A stretch of 28,480 nucleotides of DNA from a virus. Position numbers and translations under genes: made by a program. The notes beneath the pieces are model-generated. The model did not search any database and was not told the DNA's origin. It saw only the letters and a list, made by a program, of their open reading frames with translations. The first letter of the stretch is position 1, and each line of letters starts with the position of its first letter. The stretch is taken from positions 1-28,480 of IMG/VR virus record IMGVR_UViG_3300031608_000033. The stretch is one strand, 5' to 3'. Below are positions 1 to 5,383 of this stretch, in pieces.

Positions 1-131
1 AATAACATATCTATAGCGGGAGTTCCGACTTTGTATTTGGCTTTAGCCCAATACCTTATCACCCTCCAGTACTTCATGTAATCATGAGAGGGTTGAACTC
101 TATCGTAGTTCTTACGTATTATATTTGGCAT
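1..131 (-). CDS. 5' part of a leftward gene, possible DNA-binding regulator (partial)
   Basis: The complement strand is open from an ATG at 131 to the window edge, giving 43 codons. The protein begins MPNIIRKNYDRV and continues with SHDYMKYWRVIRYWAKAKY, a basic, aromatic and probably helical N-terminus. It is the only leftward gene and diverges from the late region. I have a memory of similar N-termini (YD.V.PS.DY.K.WR..RY) in small winged-helix/MarR-like proteins of Bacteroidetes phages, but only the first 43 residues are visible, so the function is an inference. The reading frame itself is convincing: it has a good start, no stops, biased amino-acid use and a plausible promoter at 159-166. 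Confidence 0.7.
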   Translation of the reverse strand, partial: MPNIIRKNYDRVQPSHDYMKYWRVIRYWAKAKYKVGTPAIDML

Positions 132-144
132 TAAATTTAATTTG

Positions 145-152
145 TATCTTTG
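145..152 (+). promoter_or_regulatory. Rightward -7 box (TATCTTTG) starting the late run
   Basis: TATCTTTG matches the Bacteroidetes primary-sigma -7 consensus TAnnTTTG. A TTTG at 124-127 could be the -33 box, with 17 bases between. Transcription would start near 159, just before the ATG at 175. The box excludes the possible upstream TTG start at 142, which would place the promoter inside the coding region. Confidence 0.7.
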
Positions 153-158
153 CGGAAA

Positions 159-166
159 CAAAAGTA
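159..166 (-). promoter_or_regulatory. Leftward -7 box (TACTTTTG)
   Basis: Read on the complement strand, this site is TACTTTTG, matching the Bacteroidetes -7 consensus TAnnTTTG. Transcription would start near 152, leaving about a 20-base leader before the leftward ATG at 131. No clear -33 TTG lies at the expected distance, so the call rests on the -7 box and the position. Confidence 0.45.
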
Positions 167-174
167 CTAAATTT

Positions 175-567
175 ATGTCAAGCAGAAAAGATAGAAAAAG
201 AAAAGAGATAGATAAAGCAAGAAAAGAGTCTATTGCAAAGGCAAAATTAAAGAGAGATAAAAAAGTTTCTTCTATTTCAGAAAAAGAAGCTAAGTTAGCG
301 GATAAAGTTGATAAGCTTTCTAAAAAAACTACAGTTACTAAGCCAGCTGATAGAACTAAAAGAACAGAAAGAAAAGAAAGAAGAGCTGATAATAAAAGAA
401 ACAAATCTATTGATAAGCTTAATGCTTTTAAAAAAGAAAAGTCAGTAAGAAAAACAGCAAGAGCAGACAAAAGATTAGCTTCAGCTAAAAATAGAGCAGA
501 GAAAAAAGCGAACAGAAAAAAAAGAAACATGGGTAGTCGTACTCGTTGGGACACTACTTGGAATTAA
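175..567 (+). CDS. Very basic coiled-coil-like small protein (130 aa)
   Basis: This 130-aa protein is about 39% lysine plus arginine (51 of 130 by my count), with Glu/Asp and Ala filling most of the rest. That pattern predicts a long charged helix or disordered polycation. There is no signal peptide or hydrophobic segment. The C-terminus changes to GSRTRWDTTWN. I chose the ATG at 175 because a longer frame from TTG at 142 would overlap the promoter box at 145-152. It is the first gene of the rightward block. I do not recognise a family; a nucleic-acid-binding or internal virion role is only inferred from charge and from its place among structural genes. Confidence 0.75.
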   Translation: MSSRKDRKRKEIDKARKESIAKAKLKRDKKVSSISEKEAKLADKVDKLSKKTTVTKPADRTKRTERKERRADNKRNKSIDKLNAFKKEKSVRKTARADKRLASAKNRAEKKANRKKRNMGSRTRWDTTWN

Positions 568-578
568 AAAATAATAAC

Positions 579-586
579 TATCTTTG
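579..586 (+). promoter_or_regulatory. -7 box (TATCTTTG) upstream of the MPDP gene pair
   Basis: TATCTTTGTAAAATATT lies in the 36-base gap between two genes and matches TAnnTTTG. A TTG at 558-560 sits 18 bases upstream as a possible -33 box. The downstream bases TAAAATATTAA recur almost exactly after the box at 5104, which supports a real shared element. Confidence 0.65.
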
Positions 587-603
587 TAAAATATTAAAAA
601 ATT

Positions 604-927
604 ATGCCAGATCCAAAAAAAAAGAAAGCAACTACTAAAACCAGAAAGAGATTGTTTGGTGGAAGTAAGACTGTTACTAAACATTCTGACGGAACTAAAG
701 TAAAAGAAGTTAAAAGAAAAGATGGTAGTACTAAAAAAATTAAAGTTACTAAGAAAAACAAGGGAACTACTAATACTAATATAACTCAGAAGTATAATAA
801 AAGTGGTATGTTAACAAAAACTAAAGTAAAAGATACTGACGGATTAAGTACTGTTACTAAGTATAAAAAAGACGGAACTTTAAAGAGAAAAAAAAGAACA
901 GGTTTAGTTTTTGGAAAAAGATACTAA
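604..927 (+). CDS. MPDP-type lysine-rich repeat protein (107 aa)
   Basis: This basic 107-aa protein begins MPDPKKKK. It is built from degenerate units of the form T-K-x(2-4)-K-x-D-G-[ST]-x-K-[KR], for example HSDGTKVKEVKRKDGSTKK and VTKYKKDGTLKRKK. The alternating beta-like pattern with DG turns suggests a chain of short beta hairpins. The next gene shares the MPDP start and the same repeats (RRDGTTKKVK, YRKDGSKKR), so the two are paralogues. It has no membrane segment and no recognised domain. It follows the promoter at 579-586 directly. The function is unknown; a DNA-associated or virion-internal role would fit the charge but is not shown. Confidence 0.75.
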   Translation: MPDPKKKKATTKTRKRLFGGSKTVTKHSDGTKVKEVKRKDGSTKKIKVTKKNKGTTNTNITQKYNKSGMLTKTKVKDTDGLSTVTKYKKDGTLKRKKRTGLVFGKRY

Positions 928-956
928 ATAAATATAAAAAATAAATAAAAAAAATC

Positions 957-1493
957 ATGCCAGATCCAGTAAAGAAAACTGTAGTTAAAAGAAAAAATAG
1001 AGTAACCGCTGTAAAGAATGCAGACGGAACTACTACTAAGACAAGAGTTCGTAGAGATGGTACTACTAAGAAAGTAAAGACTTATAAAGGTAAAAAAACG
1101 GTTGCATCTAAAGTTGTTAAATATAGAAAGGATGGTTCTAAGAAAAGATCACTAACAAGACCTGGAGATAAAACAGGAACTATAGTTAGGGACTTTAATT
1201 CAAAAGGAAAACAATCAGGGCCAGCAAGAAATAGAAAGAAGGTTGTTAAAAAAACTGTAAAAGGTATTGCTGTCGCAGCTGCAAGAACCGCAGGATCAGT
1301 GGCGGCTATGTCTGCACTATCACCTATTATGCCAGCAATTGCAGGTGTAACAGCAGCAGGTATTGCAGCTAACGAACTGAAAAAAGCAAGGCCTATAAAA
1401 GCTATGCAAAATGCAGCTAAGTGGATTAAGAAAGGAGTTAAAAATAAAATACAAACTGGAAACAGAAAAGGAATTACTAAAAAGAAAAAATAA
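957..1493 (+). CDS. MPDP-type basic repeat protein with Ala/Gly-rich hydrophobic helix (178 aa)
   Basis: The protein starts MPDPVKKTVVKRK. Residues 1 to about 95 are lysine/arginine-rich with DG-turn repeats (KNADGTTTKTRVRRDGTTKK, YRKDGSKKR) like those of the preceding gene. Residues about 98-140 form an Ala/Gly-rich hydrophobic stretch (GIAVAAARTAGSVAAMSAL, PAIAGVTAAGIAAN) that could span or insert into a membrane. A second basic tail (AAKWIKKGVKNK...KKKK) follows. The layout of cationic arm, hydrophobic helix and cationic tail recurs in the gene at 3132. The function is unknown. Possible roles are an ejected internal virion protein or a membrane-active peptide. Confidence 0.75.
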   Translation: MPDPVKKTVVKRKNRVTAVKNADGTTTKTRVRRDGTTKKVKTYKGKKTVASKVVKYRKDGSKKRSLTRPGDKTGTIVRDFNSKGKQSGPARNRKKVVKKTVKGIAVAAARTAGSVAAMSALSPIMPAIAGVTAAGIAANELKKARPIKAMQNAAKWIKKGVKNKIQTGNRKGITKKKK

Positions 1494-1495
1494 TT

Positions 1496-1705
1496 ATGAA
1501 TTACAAACAAGGTTACAATTCAAGACTTGATGAGTCATTAGCTGCTAAGAACGGAAAGAAGTCTCAATCAATGAAGTCAAGAAGAAACGAGTCTAAAGCT
1601 ATGTCATCAAAAGATTACGGTCATGCATACGGTGGAGATCACAACATGTCTTACGAGTGCATAAGCAACGTAAAGAAAAAGATTGGATCTGCAATACGTA
1701 AATAA
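1496..1705 (+). CDS. Small conserved-looking phage protein (69 aa)
   Basis: This 69-aa basic, hydrophilic protein begins MNYKQGYNSRLDESLAAKNG and has a centre rich in Ser, Arg and His-Tyr (KDYGHAYGGDHNMSYE). It ends in a short amphipathic helix, ECISNVKKKIGSAIRK. The start follows the previous stop by 2 bases, and its stop overlaps the next start by 1 base, so it is probably translated by coupling. I cannot assign a family or function. Confidence 0.7.
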   Translation: MNYKQGYNSRLDESLAAKNGKKSQSMKSRRNESKAMSSKDYGHAYGGDHNMSYECISNVKKKIGSAIRK

Positions 1706-1902
1706 TGGCTGGTAGAACTAAAAAGAAATTCCCACAAATTAAAAAGTCTAATGAAGGCAAGTTTACTAAGTGGGCAATGAATAACGGATTCAAAGATGCG
1801 TGTAGTGGTGCTTCTGCTGTAATGAAGAATACAAATAAGTATTCTAAGTCAGTAGTAGAAATGGCAAACTATGCTAATAATTTTGGATGTAAAAATAAAT
1901 AA
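1705..1902 (+). CDS. Small conserved crAss-like phage protein (65 aa), function unknown
   Basis: The 65-aa product contains KKKFPQIKKSNEGKFTKWAM, then NNGFKDACSGASAVM and YSKSVVEMANYANNFGCKNK. I recall small phage proteins of the form KFP.I...G.FT.WA...G......A..VM.N...YS..VV.MAN.A.NFG in Bacteroidetes phages, so this is probably a conserved family, though its role is not known to me. The sequence looks like a compact helical domain. It overlaps the preceding stop by 1 base (TAATG) and is followed after 1 base by the next ATG. Confidence 0.75.
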   Translation: MAGRTKKKFPQIKKSNEGKFTKWAMNNGFKDACSGASAVMKNTNKYSKSVVEMANYANNFGCKNK

Positions 1903-1903
1903 T

Positions 1904-2002
1904 ATGATTAAAGCAATAAAATGTAAATGGAACTGGTTATTAAATATGTTAATGTTTGATACAGAAAACTGTCCTTACCAAACTTGTACTTGTAAAAAGT
2001 AA
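1904..2002 (+). CDS. 32-aa cysteine-containing miniprotein
   Basis: ATG at 1904 opens a 32-codon frame, MIKAIKCKWNWLLNM...ENCPYQTCTCKK, ending in TAA at 2000-2002. Four cysteines (residues 7, 23, 28 and 30) and the C-P-x3-C-x-C-KK tail are unlike random sequence. I recall similar KCKWNWLLN...CP...C.CKK miniproteins in Bacteroidetes phages. The four Cys could bind zinc, which is inferred. It sits 1 base after the preceding stop and 2 bases before the next start, so it fits the packed run of genes exactly. Confidence 0.6.
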   Translation: MIKAIKCKWNWLLNMLMFDTENCPYQTCTCKK

Positions 2003-2004
2003 TT

Positions 2005-2184
2005 ATGAAAAGAACTCCAACACATCAAATTAAATCAAAAGGCCTGGGAGATAGTATAGAAAATTTTACCAGAGCAACAGGAATAAAAACTGTAGTTGAC
2101 ACTGTGGCTAAAGCAGCAGGAAAAGATTGCGGATGTAATAAAAGAAAGGACGCTCTTAACAGAATGTTTCCTTACGAAAAATAA
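2005..2184 (+). CDS. Small DCGC-motif phage protein (59 aa)
   Basis: This 59-aa frame contains GLGDSIENFTRATGIKTVVD, then AAGKDCGCNKRKDALNRMFPY. I recognise the pattern GLGD.I......TGIK..V......DCGC..R...LN..FPY as a recurrent small phage protein whose function is, to my knowledge, unknown. The CxC pair next to basic residues could bind metal or nucleic acid. It starts 2 bases after the previous stop and ends 10 bases before the fibre-like gene at 2195. Confidence 0.7.
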   Translation: MKRTPTHQIKSKGLGDSIENFTRATGIKTVVDTVAKAAGKDCGCNKRKDALNRMFPYEK

Positions 2185-2194
2185 AAAATAAAAC

Positions 2195-2590
2195 ATGGCA
2201 ACAATACCATTAACAAACAGGTTTCACACTACTACAGAAACTGTACCAACAGCTAATTTAGGATCTAAACAATCTAATTCTGACAGAGAATCTTTTTCAA
2301 TGCAGGATGTTGTAGATACTGTAAATGTGGGTAATATAGCAGGAACAATAACTACAGGTCAAGTTGCTTTTGGAGCTGCTACGGCTAACTCTATTGAAGG
2401 GAATGCAAATCTTACAACTAACGGAACAGATTTATTTTCAGCAGGTCAAGTAAATTTAACTAATTTAAACATAGCTCCAGCTACATCTACTTCAGCAGGA
2501 GTATTGGGAGAGATAAGATGGGCAGCAGATGCTGTTTATTTTTGTATAGCAACAAACGTTTGGGTTAAAGCAGCATTAACAACATTCTAA
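2195..2590 (+). CDS. Short fibre-like / virion surface protein (131 aa)
   Basis: This 131-aa protein is rich in Thr, Ala, Asn and Gly and low in Lys, unlike its basic neighbours. The C-terminus, STSAGVLGEIRWAADAVYFC followed by IATNVWVKAAL, matches a common phage fibre/tailspike ending in which a G-E-[IL]-R strand is followed by a 'Y.C...N.W' turn. The central segment, ITTGQVAFGAATANSIEGNA, resembles shallow beta-helix sequence. It lies next to the decoration-like gene at 2603, so the pair probably forms an exposed virion component, either a head fibre or a short tail fibre. Its exact location on the particle is not shown. Confidence 0.65.
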   Translation: MATIPLTNRFHTTTETVPTANLGSKQSNSDRESFSMQDVVDTVNVGNIAGTITTGQVAFGAATANSIEGNANLTTNGTDLFSAGQVNLTNLNIAPATSTSAGVLGEIRWAADAVYFCIATNVWVKAALTTF

Positions 2591-2602
2591 AAAATAAATA
2601 AA

Positions 2603-3130
2603 ATGGCATATCAAAAATTACAAACCAGAGAAGCTTTAGTGGTAATACCATCAGATGATGTTCGTATACCAGATCCTAACACAGTTGTTGTATTAGATTT
2701 AGGTAGAGGAGCTACAGTAGTTACTGGATCATTTGCTGTTGCAAACACATTAACAGGCATACTTACTAAGTTTTTAAGTGCAGGTATAAGCCCAGGAGCT
2801 ATTGTATATAACACTACGGCAGCAAAGGCATACTATGTTGTATCTGTGGATAGTGACACTCAGATTACTTTATCTGGAGCTACTGCAGGAGGCGCTGCTG
2901 ATGTGTATAGTATTTATACTAACGCTACAATTGGATGTACTTTATTTGTTGGTGGAACGGGTAATCTTAAAGTTCAGATGGCACAAATAAATGGAAACTC
3001 TGCAACTTTTGGAGGACCAGCTAATGAGGCGGTAACTTATAAAAATATTGCAGACGCATCTTTTTTACCAATACAAGTGGTTAGAGTAGATGATGACAGT
3101 ACGGCTACTGACATTATAGCAATGTGGTAA
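2603..3130 (+). CDS. Capsid decoration / head-fibre-type virion protein (175 aa)
   Basis: The N-terminus is YQKLQTREALVVIPSDDVRI and the C-terminus is FLPIQVVRVDDDSTATDIIA followed by MW. I recognise this ending ('LP.QVVRV...GTTATDI.A.W') from numerous phage virion proteins of roughly this size that are associated with the capsid surface. Residues about 50-106 form an inserted beta-rich module (PGAIVYNTT...AYYVVSVDSDTQITLS...YSIYT) that recurs in the proteins at 21706, 22563 and 24441. Cys112 lies in GCTLFVGG. There is no membrane segment. The gene sits directly after the fibre-like gene and 1 base before the next basic gene. The virion-surface call is fairly firm; the distinction between decoration and fibre is not. 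Confidence 0.65.
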   Translation: MAYQKLQTREALVVIPSDDVRIPDPNTVVVLDLGRGATVVTGSFAVANTLTGILTKFLSAGISPGAIVYNTTAAKAYYVVSVDSDTQITLSGATAGGAADVYSIYTNATIGCTLFVGGTGNLKVQMAQINGNSATFGGPANEAVTYKNIADASFLPIQVVRVDDDSTATDIIAMW

Positions 3131-3131
3131 T

Positions 3132-3527
3132 ATGCCTGATAAGAAAAAAACAAATGCTGTTAAACTTACTACGGTAGAAAAAAATAAGGCTCTTATGGCC
3201 AAGTATAAGAGAGAAAAAAATAATAAGACTAAAACCAAGAGTTCTAAAACTAATCGTACTACACTTAAGAAGAAAAAAAGAATGGTTGATAAGTGGGGTA
3301 ATCCTACAAAACACAATAAAGCAACTAATAAGAATTTAGCTTTTGTTAAAAAGACTGGTAATGATGTTTTAGCAGGTAAAGATAAGGTTAGTAAAGCATT
3401 TAGTTTAGTTGCAGGAGCAGGAGTGTCAGGGGCATTAGCTAAGGTTGCTGCTGCAAAAAAACTTCATAATACTGCTAAGGTTATTAAAACAACCGCTAAA
3501 GTTAAGAAGGGAAATAGTCTTAGTTAA
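3132..3527 (+). CDS. Very basic protein with Ala/Gly hydrophobic segment (131 aa)
   Basis: It starts MPDKKKTNAVKLTTVEKNKA and has a lysine-rich first 85 residues (KYKREKNNKTKTKSSKTNR, TLKKKKRMVDKWGN). A short hydrophobic stretch at residues about 93-112 follows (KAFSLVAGAGVSGALAKVAA), then a basic tail. This copies the layout of the gene at 957: MPD start, cationic arm, Ala/Gly helix, cationic tail. It begins 1 base after the decoration-protein stop. The function is unknown; membrane-active, ejection or DNA-binding roles are all compatible. Confidence 0.7.
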   Translation: MPDKKKTNAVKLTTVEKNKALMAKYKREKNNKTKTKSSKTNRTTLKKKKRMVDKWGNPTKHNKATNKNLAFVKKTGNDVLAGKDKVSKAFSLVAGAGVSGALAKVAAAKKLHNTAKVIKTTAKVKKGNSLS

Positions 3528-3532
3528 TTTTA

Positions 3533-3540
3533 TATATTTG
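3533..3540 (+). promoter_or_regulatory. Possible -7 box (TATATTTG) upstream of the lysis genes
   Basis: TATATTTG fits TAnnTTTG but lacks the TATC start and the TAAAA tail of the other boxes. It lies directly after the stop at 3527. A start near 3547 would give the 51-aa membrane protein at 3616 a leader of about 70 bases. Confidence 0.4.
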
Positions 3541-3545
3541 CAGCT

Positions 3546-3623
3546 ATGAATTGGATACAAACAAGCACATTAACAGAAGATATAATATATGTATCTACTT
3601 CTACAGAATTAAAAAATGACTAA
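3546..3623 (+). CDS. Possible 25-aa leader peptide
   Basis: ATG at 3546 opens a 25-codon frame (MNWIQTSTLTEDIIY...) that ends in TAA at 3621-3623, overlapping the start of the next gene by 8 bases. The overlap suggests translational coupling, but the length is short. The -7 box at 3533-3540 would place transcription start at or after this ATG, making the message nearly leaderless. I treat it as a possible gene only. Confidence 0.3.
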   Translation: MNWIQTSTLTEDIIYVSTSTELKND

Positions 3624-3771
3624 AGATTTGAAAGATACAGTAGAAGTGATCGCTGCCAATGGAGGAGCGTTAGGATTAACATTAGTACAGTGTAATGAAA
3701 TACTTCAATTTATTTCACTTACACTCGCAATAGGATTTACACTTTATAAGTTTATTAAGAAAACAAAGTAA
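3616..3771 (+). CDS. Small membrane protein next to the endolysin (51 aa)
   Basis: This 51-aa protein has a short charged N-terminus (MTKDLKDTVEVIAANGG), a long hydrophobic stretch at residues about 15-45 (LTLVQCNEILQFISLTLAIG) and a basic end, KFIKKTK. That means one or two membrane-spanning helices with a positive C-terminus. It stops 2 bases before the M15 endolysin start. Position and topology suggest a second holin, an antiholin or a lysis accessory protein. I recall similar 50-60 aa membrane proteins beside lysis genes in Bacteroidetes phages, but no defined role. The start ATG overlaps the 25-aa frame upstream. Confidence 0.65.
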   Translation: MTKDLKDTVEVIAANGGALGLTLVQCNEILQFISLTLAIGFTLYKFIKKTK

Positions 3772-3773
3772 TC

Positions 3774-4139
3774 ATGAAATATTTTACCTTACAGGAATTT
3801 GATTCCTCTGATAAGCCAGGCTCAGGTAAATATATGGATGATGATTTCTTAGAGATGATTGATTGTGCACGTGAAGAAGCACAGATTCCTTTTAAAATTA
3901 ATAGTGGGTTTCGTACTGAAGCTAAGAATAATGCTATCTATAAGAGTTTAGGTAAGGATCCGATCAAATCCTCACACTTAAAAGGGTATGCTGCAGATAT
4001 ACACTGTGATAATTCACACAATAGATCAATAATAGTTAGGGCATTAGTAAATGTCGGATTTACACGTTTGGGGATTGCAAAAACCTTCATACATGCCGAC
4101 AACGATTCATCTAAGCCTAACGCAATTTGGTTATATTAA
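3774..4139 (+). CDS. Peptidase M15 family endolysin (121 aa)
   Basis: This is a compact zinc peptidase of the M15A / Peptidase_M15_3 type, expected to cleave peptide crosslinks in host peptidoglycan at lysis. It shows the N-terminal FTLQEFDSSDKPG motif, then NSGFRTEAKN around residues 42-51. The metal motif SSHLKGYAADI follows, with His68 and Asp75 as ligands, and a C-terminal FIHADN carries His107 (third ligand) and Asp109. At 121 residues it is only the catalytic domain, with no signal peptide and no cell-wall-binding domain, so export would depend on a holin. It lies 2 bases after a small membrane protein, and a 3TM holin follows at 4675, forming a lysis module with three small basic genes between. 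Confidence in the family is high. Confidence 0.9.
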   Translation: MKYFTLQEFDSSDKPGSGKYMDDDFLEMIDCAREEAQIPFKINSGFRTEAKNNAIYKSLGKDPIKSSHLKGYAADIHCDNSHNRSIIVRALVNVGFTRLGIAKTFIHADNDSSKPNAIWLY

Positions 4140-4140
4140 T

Positions 4141-4296
4141 ATGGCAAAAAAAGGAAGAACAGGGAAAAAAGTATGTTGGGAGTACGGTAAGGGGAAGTAC
4201 TGTGGTACATTAATATCAAGTAAAGAAACTTCTACTCATAGATACGCAAGAACAGAAAACGGAAAGATTAAGTCTTTACCTAAAAATAAAAAATAA
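4141..4296 (+). CDS. Small basic two-cysteine protein (51 aa)
   Basis: The 51-aa product is MAKKGRTGKKVCWEYGKGKY, then CGTLISSKE, ending KSLPKNKK. It carries a C-x8-C pair flanked by aromatic residues. I chose the ATG at 4141 because it is 1 base after the endolysin stop; an ATG further upstream at 4051 would overlap the endolysin by about 90 bases and add a sequence of different composition. Its stop overlaps the next ATG by 1 base. Function unknown. Confidence 0.65.
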   Translation: MAKKGRTGKKVCWEYGKGKYCGTLISSKETSTHRYARTENGKIKSLPKNKK

Positions 4297-4424
4297 TGGC
4301 TAAGAAATTCAAAATACATAATATGTATAGTAAGACTGGTATTAAGAAAGTTGCTAAAACTATGAAGGATCATTTGTCTTTAAAGAAAAAAGGATATAAT
4401 CATACGCCAAAGAAGAAAAAGTAA
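4296..4424 (+). CDS. Small basic phage protein (42 aa), HL.LKKKGY motif
   Basis: This 42-codon frame overlaps the stop codons of its neighbours by 1 base at both ends (TAATG), a strong sign of a coupled gene. It reads MAKKFKIHNMYSKTGIKKVA, followed by MKDHLSLKKKGYNHTPKKKK. I recall phage miniproteins with 'MY...TG......HL.LKKKGY.H' of unknown function, so this is likely a conserved family. It is basic, with no membrane segment or cysteines. Confidence 0.7.
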   Translation: MAKKFKIHNMYSKTGIKKVAKTMKDHLSLKKKGYNHTPKKKK

Positions 4425-4678
4425 TGGCAACTCCCAGGAAAGGTAAAGCAAAAGTAAAAGTAACTGCTTCTGGAAAGAGAGTGAGTTATGGTCAGGCAGG
4501 AAAAGCTAAAGGTGGTGGATCAAGAGTAAAGCCTGGTACCTCAAAAGGAGATTCTTACTGCGCCAGAAGCTATGGAATAAAAATGGGATTACCTATAGGT
4601 AAAAGAAATGATCCTAACACTCCCAATAATTTATCTCGTAAGAGATGGAAGTGTGTAGGTAAAAAATCAAGACGATGA
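4424..4678 (+). CDS. Conserved basic phage protein (84 aa), YCARSYGIK motif
   Basis: This 84-aa protein has a glycine/lysine-rich N-terminal half (TPRKGKAKVKVTASGKRVSY) and a structured C-terminal half. The latter carries SYCARSYGIKMG, then NDPNTPNNLSRKRWKCVGKK. Two cysteines (in YCARS and WKCVG) frame the segment. I have seen the combination CARS.GI...DPN.PN.LSR..W.C in various phage genomes, typically near structural or lysis genes, without a known function. It overlaps the previous stop by 1 base and the holin start by 4 bases, so it is co-translated with the lysis cassette. Confidence 0.75.
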   Translation: MATPRKGKAKVKVTASGKRVSYGQAGKAKGGGSRVKPGTSKGDSYCARSYGIKMGLPIGKRNDPNTPNNLSRKRWKCVGKKSRR

Positions 4679-5082
4679 TAAAAAATATATTAGGAGGATT
4701 ATTTGGTAAGGTACTTGATAATGCAGAAGGTATATTGGATGAGATTATAACTACCGATGAAGAAAGAGAACAGGCTAAGTTTGCTATAAAAAAAATTATG
4801 TTGGAAGCAGAAAGAGAAGCTTTCAATAAAGAAGTGGAAGACCGTAAAGATGCAAGGTCTTTATACAAAGATGATGCTATTATTCAAAAAATATTAGCTG
4901 CATTATTTACTATAGCTTACTTTCTATTAACCTACACTATGTTTAAATATTTTGTACTTCATGATGTTGTTTTATCAGAGTATGAAATAGGTTTTATATC
5001 TACAGTTTTTGGAGCCATGTCTGCTAAGGTTAATACAATTATTGACTTTTTCTTTGGAGGAAGCAGTAAGCAAAATAAATAA
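4675..5082 (+). CDS. 3TM-superfamily holin (135 aa)
   Basis: Holins form membrane lesions that trigger endolysin access at lysis. The N-terminal half is soluble and helical: LGGLFGKVLDNAEGILDEII, then TTDEEREQAKFAIKKIMLEA. It ends in KDARSLYKDDAIIQK, a layout I recognise from the GTA/phage holin 3TM family (Holin_3TMs type). Hydrophobic segments follow at residues about 76-100 (ILAALFTIAYFLLTYTMFKY) and 105-128 (IGFISTVFGAMSAKVNTIID FFFGG). It overlaps the upstream gene by 4 bases (ATGA) and closes the lysis cassette. A T-rich stretch and a promoter follow. Confidence 0.8.
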   Translation: MIKNILGGLFGKVLDNAEGILDEIITTDEEREQAKFAIKKIMLEAEREAFNKEVEDRKDARSLYKDDAIIQKILAALFTIAYFLLTYTMFKYFVLHDVVLSEYEIGFISTVFGAMSAKVNTIIDFFFGGSSKQNK

Positions 5083-5103
5083 AGTTTATTACATAATTTT
5101 TTT

Positions 5104-5111
5104 TATCTTTG
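5104..5111 (+). promoter_or_regulatory. -7 box (TATCTTTG) opening the fibre operon
   Basis: TATCTTTGTAAAATATTAA repeats the sequence at the 579 site almost base for base. It sits 20 bases after the holin stop, behind an AT-only weak inverted repeat (5078-5090) and eight Ts, which might give mild termination. Transcription from about 5118 would cover the fibre genes from 5140. Confidence 0.7.
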
Positions 5112-5139
5112 TAAAATATTAATAATTAAATAAAATAAA

Positions 5140-5382
5140 ATGAAAAAAATTGAAGAACAAGAATTAAAAGAACTACAAGAATTAAATTCTGAGTTTTCTA
5201 AGTTAAAGATTAATTTAGGAGATTTAGAGTTACAAAAGCATGGTATTTGCTTAAGAGTAGAAGCAATAAAAAAAGACTTTGGAGCAGTTGAAGTAAAATT
5301 AATGGAGAAGTACGGTAAAGATTCTGTTATTAATTTAGAGACAGGAGAAGTAAAAGATAAAGAGAAAGAGGAGAAAGAATAG
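5140..5382 (+). CDS. Coiled-coil small protein (80 aa)
   Basis: This 80-aa acidic/basic helical protein has heptad-like leucine/isoleucine spacing in MKKIEEQELKELQELNSEFS and KLKINLGDLELQKHG. It then has a turn with YGKDSVINLETGEVKDK and a charged Glu/Lys end. I recall similar short coiled-coil proteins ending '.YG...INL.TGEV' in Bacteroidetes phages; the function is unknown. It uses an A-rich leader (AAATAAAATAAA) in place of a Shine-Dalgarno site. It ends with TAG, 1 base before the first fibre gene, which suggests co-expression with the fibres, perhaps as a chaperone or trimer-linked accessory (inferred). Confidence 0.7.
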   Translation: MKKIEEQELKELQELNSEFSKLKINLGDLELQKHGICLRVEAIKKDFGAVEVKLMEKYGKDSVINLETGEVKDKEKEEKE

Positions 5383-5383
5383 A

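Noticed and set aside
142-174. TTG start giving 11 more residues to the first basic protein
   Set aside because: It would overlap the -7 promoter box at 145-152, and the ATG at 175 has a normal leader.
1082-1510. Antisense frame of 142 codons with a hydrophobic translation
   Set aside because: Hydrophobic Leu/Phe/Ile runs are what the complement of lysine-rich codons gives; the sense strand has coupled genes with sensible starts.
4051-4140. Upstream ATG giving 30 more residues to the 51-aa gene after the endolysin
   Set aside because: It would overlap the endolysin coding region by about 90 bases, and the extra residues differ in composition; the ATG 1 base after the endolysin stop fits the coupling pattern.
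5078-5104. AT-only inverted repeat and eight Ts after the holin, as a terminator
   Set aside because: The stem AATAA/TTATT has no GC pairs and a very short loop, so it would be unstable; at most a weak pause site.
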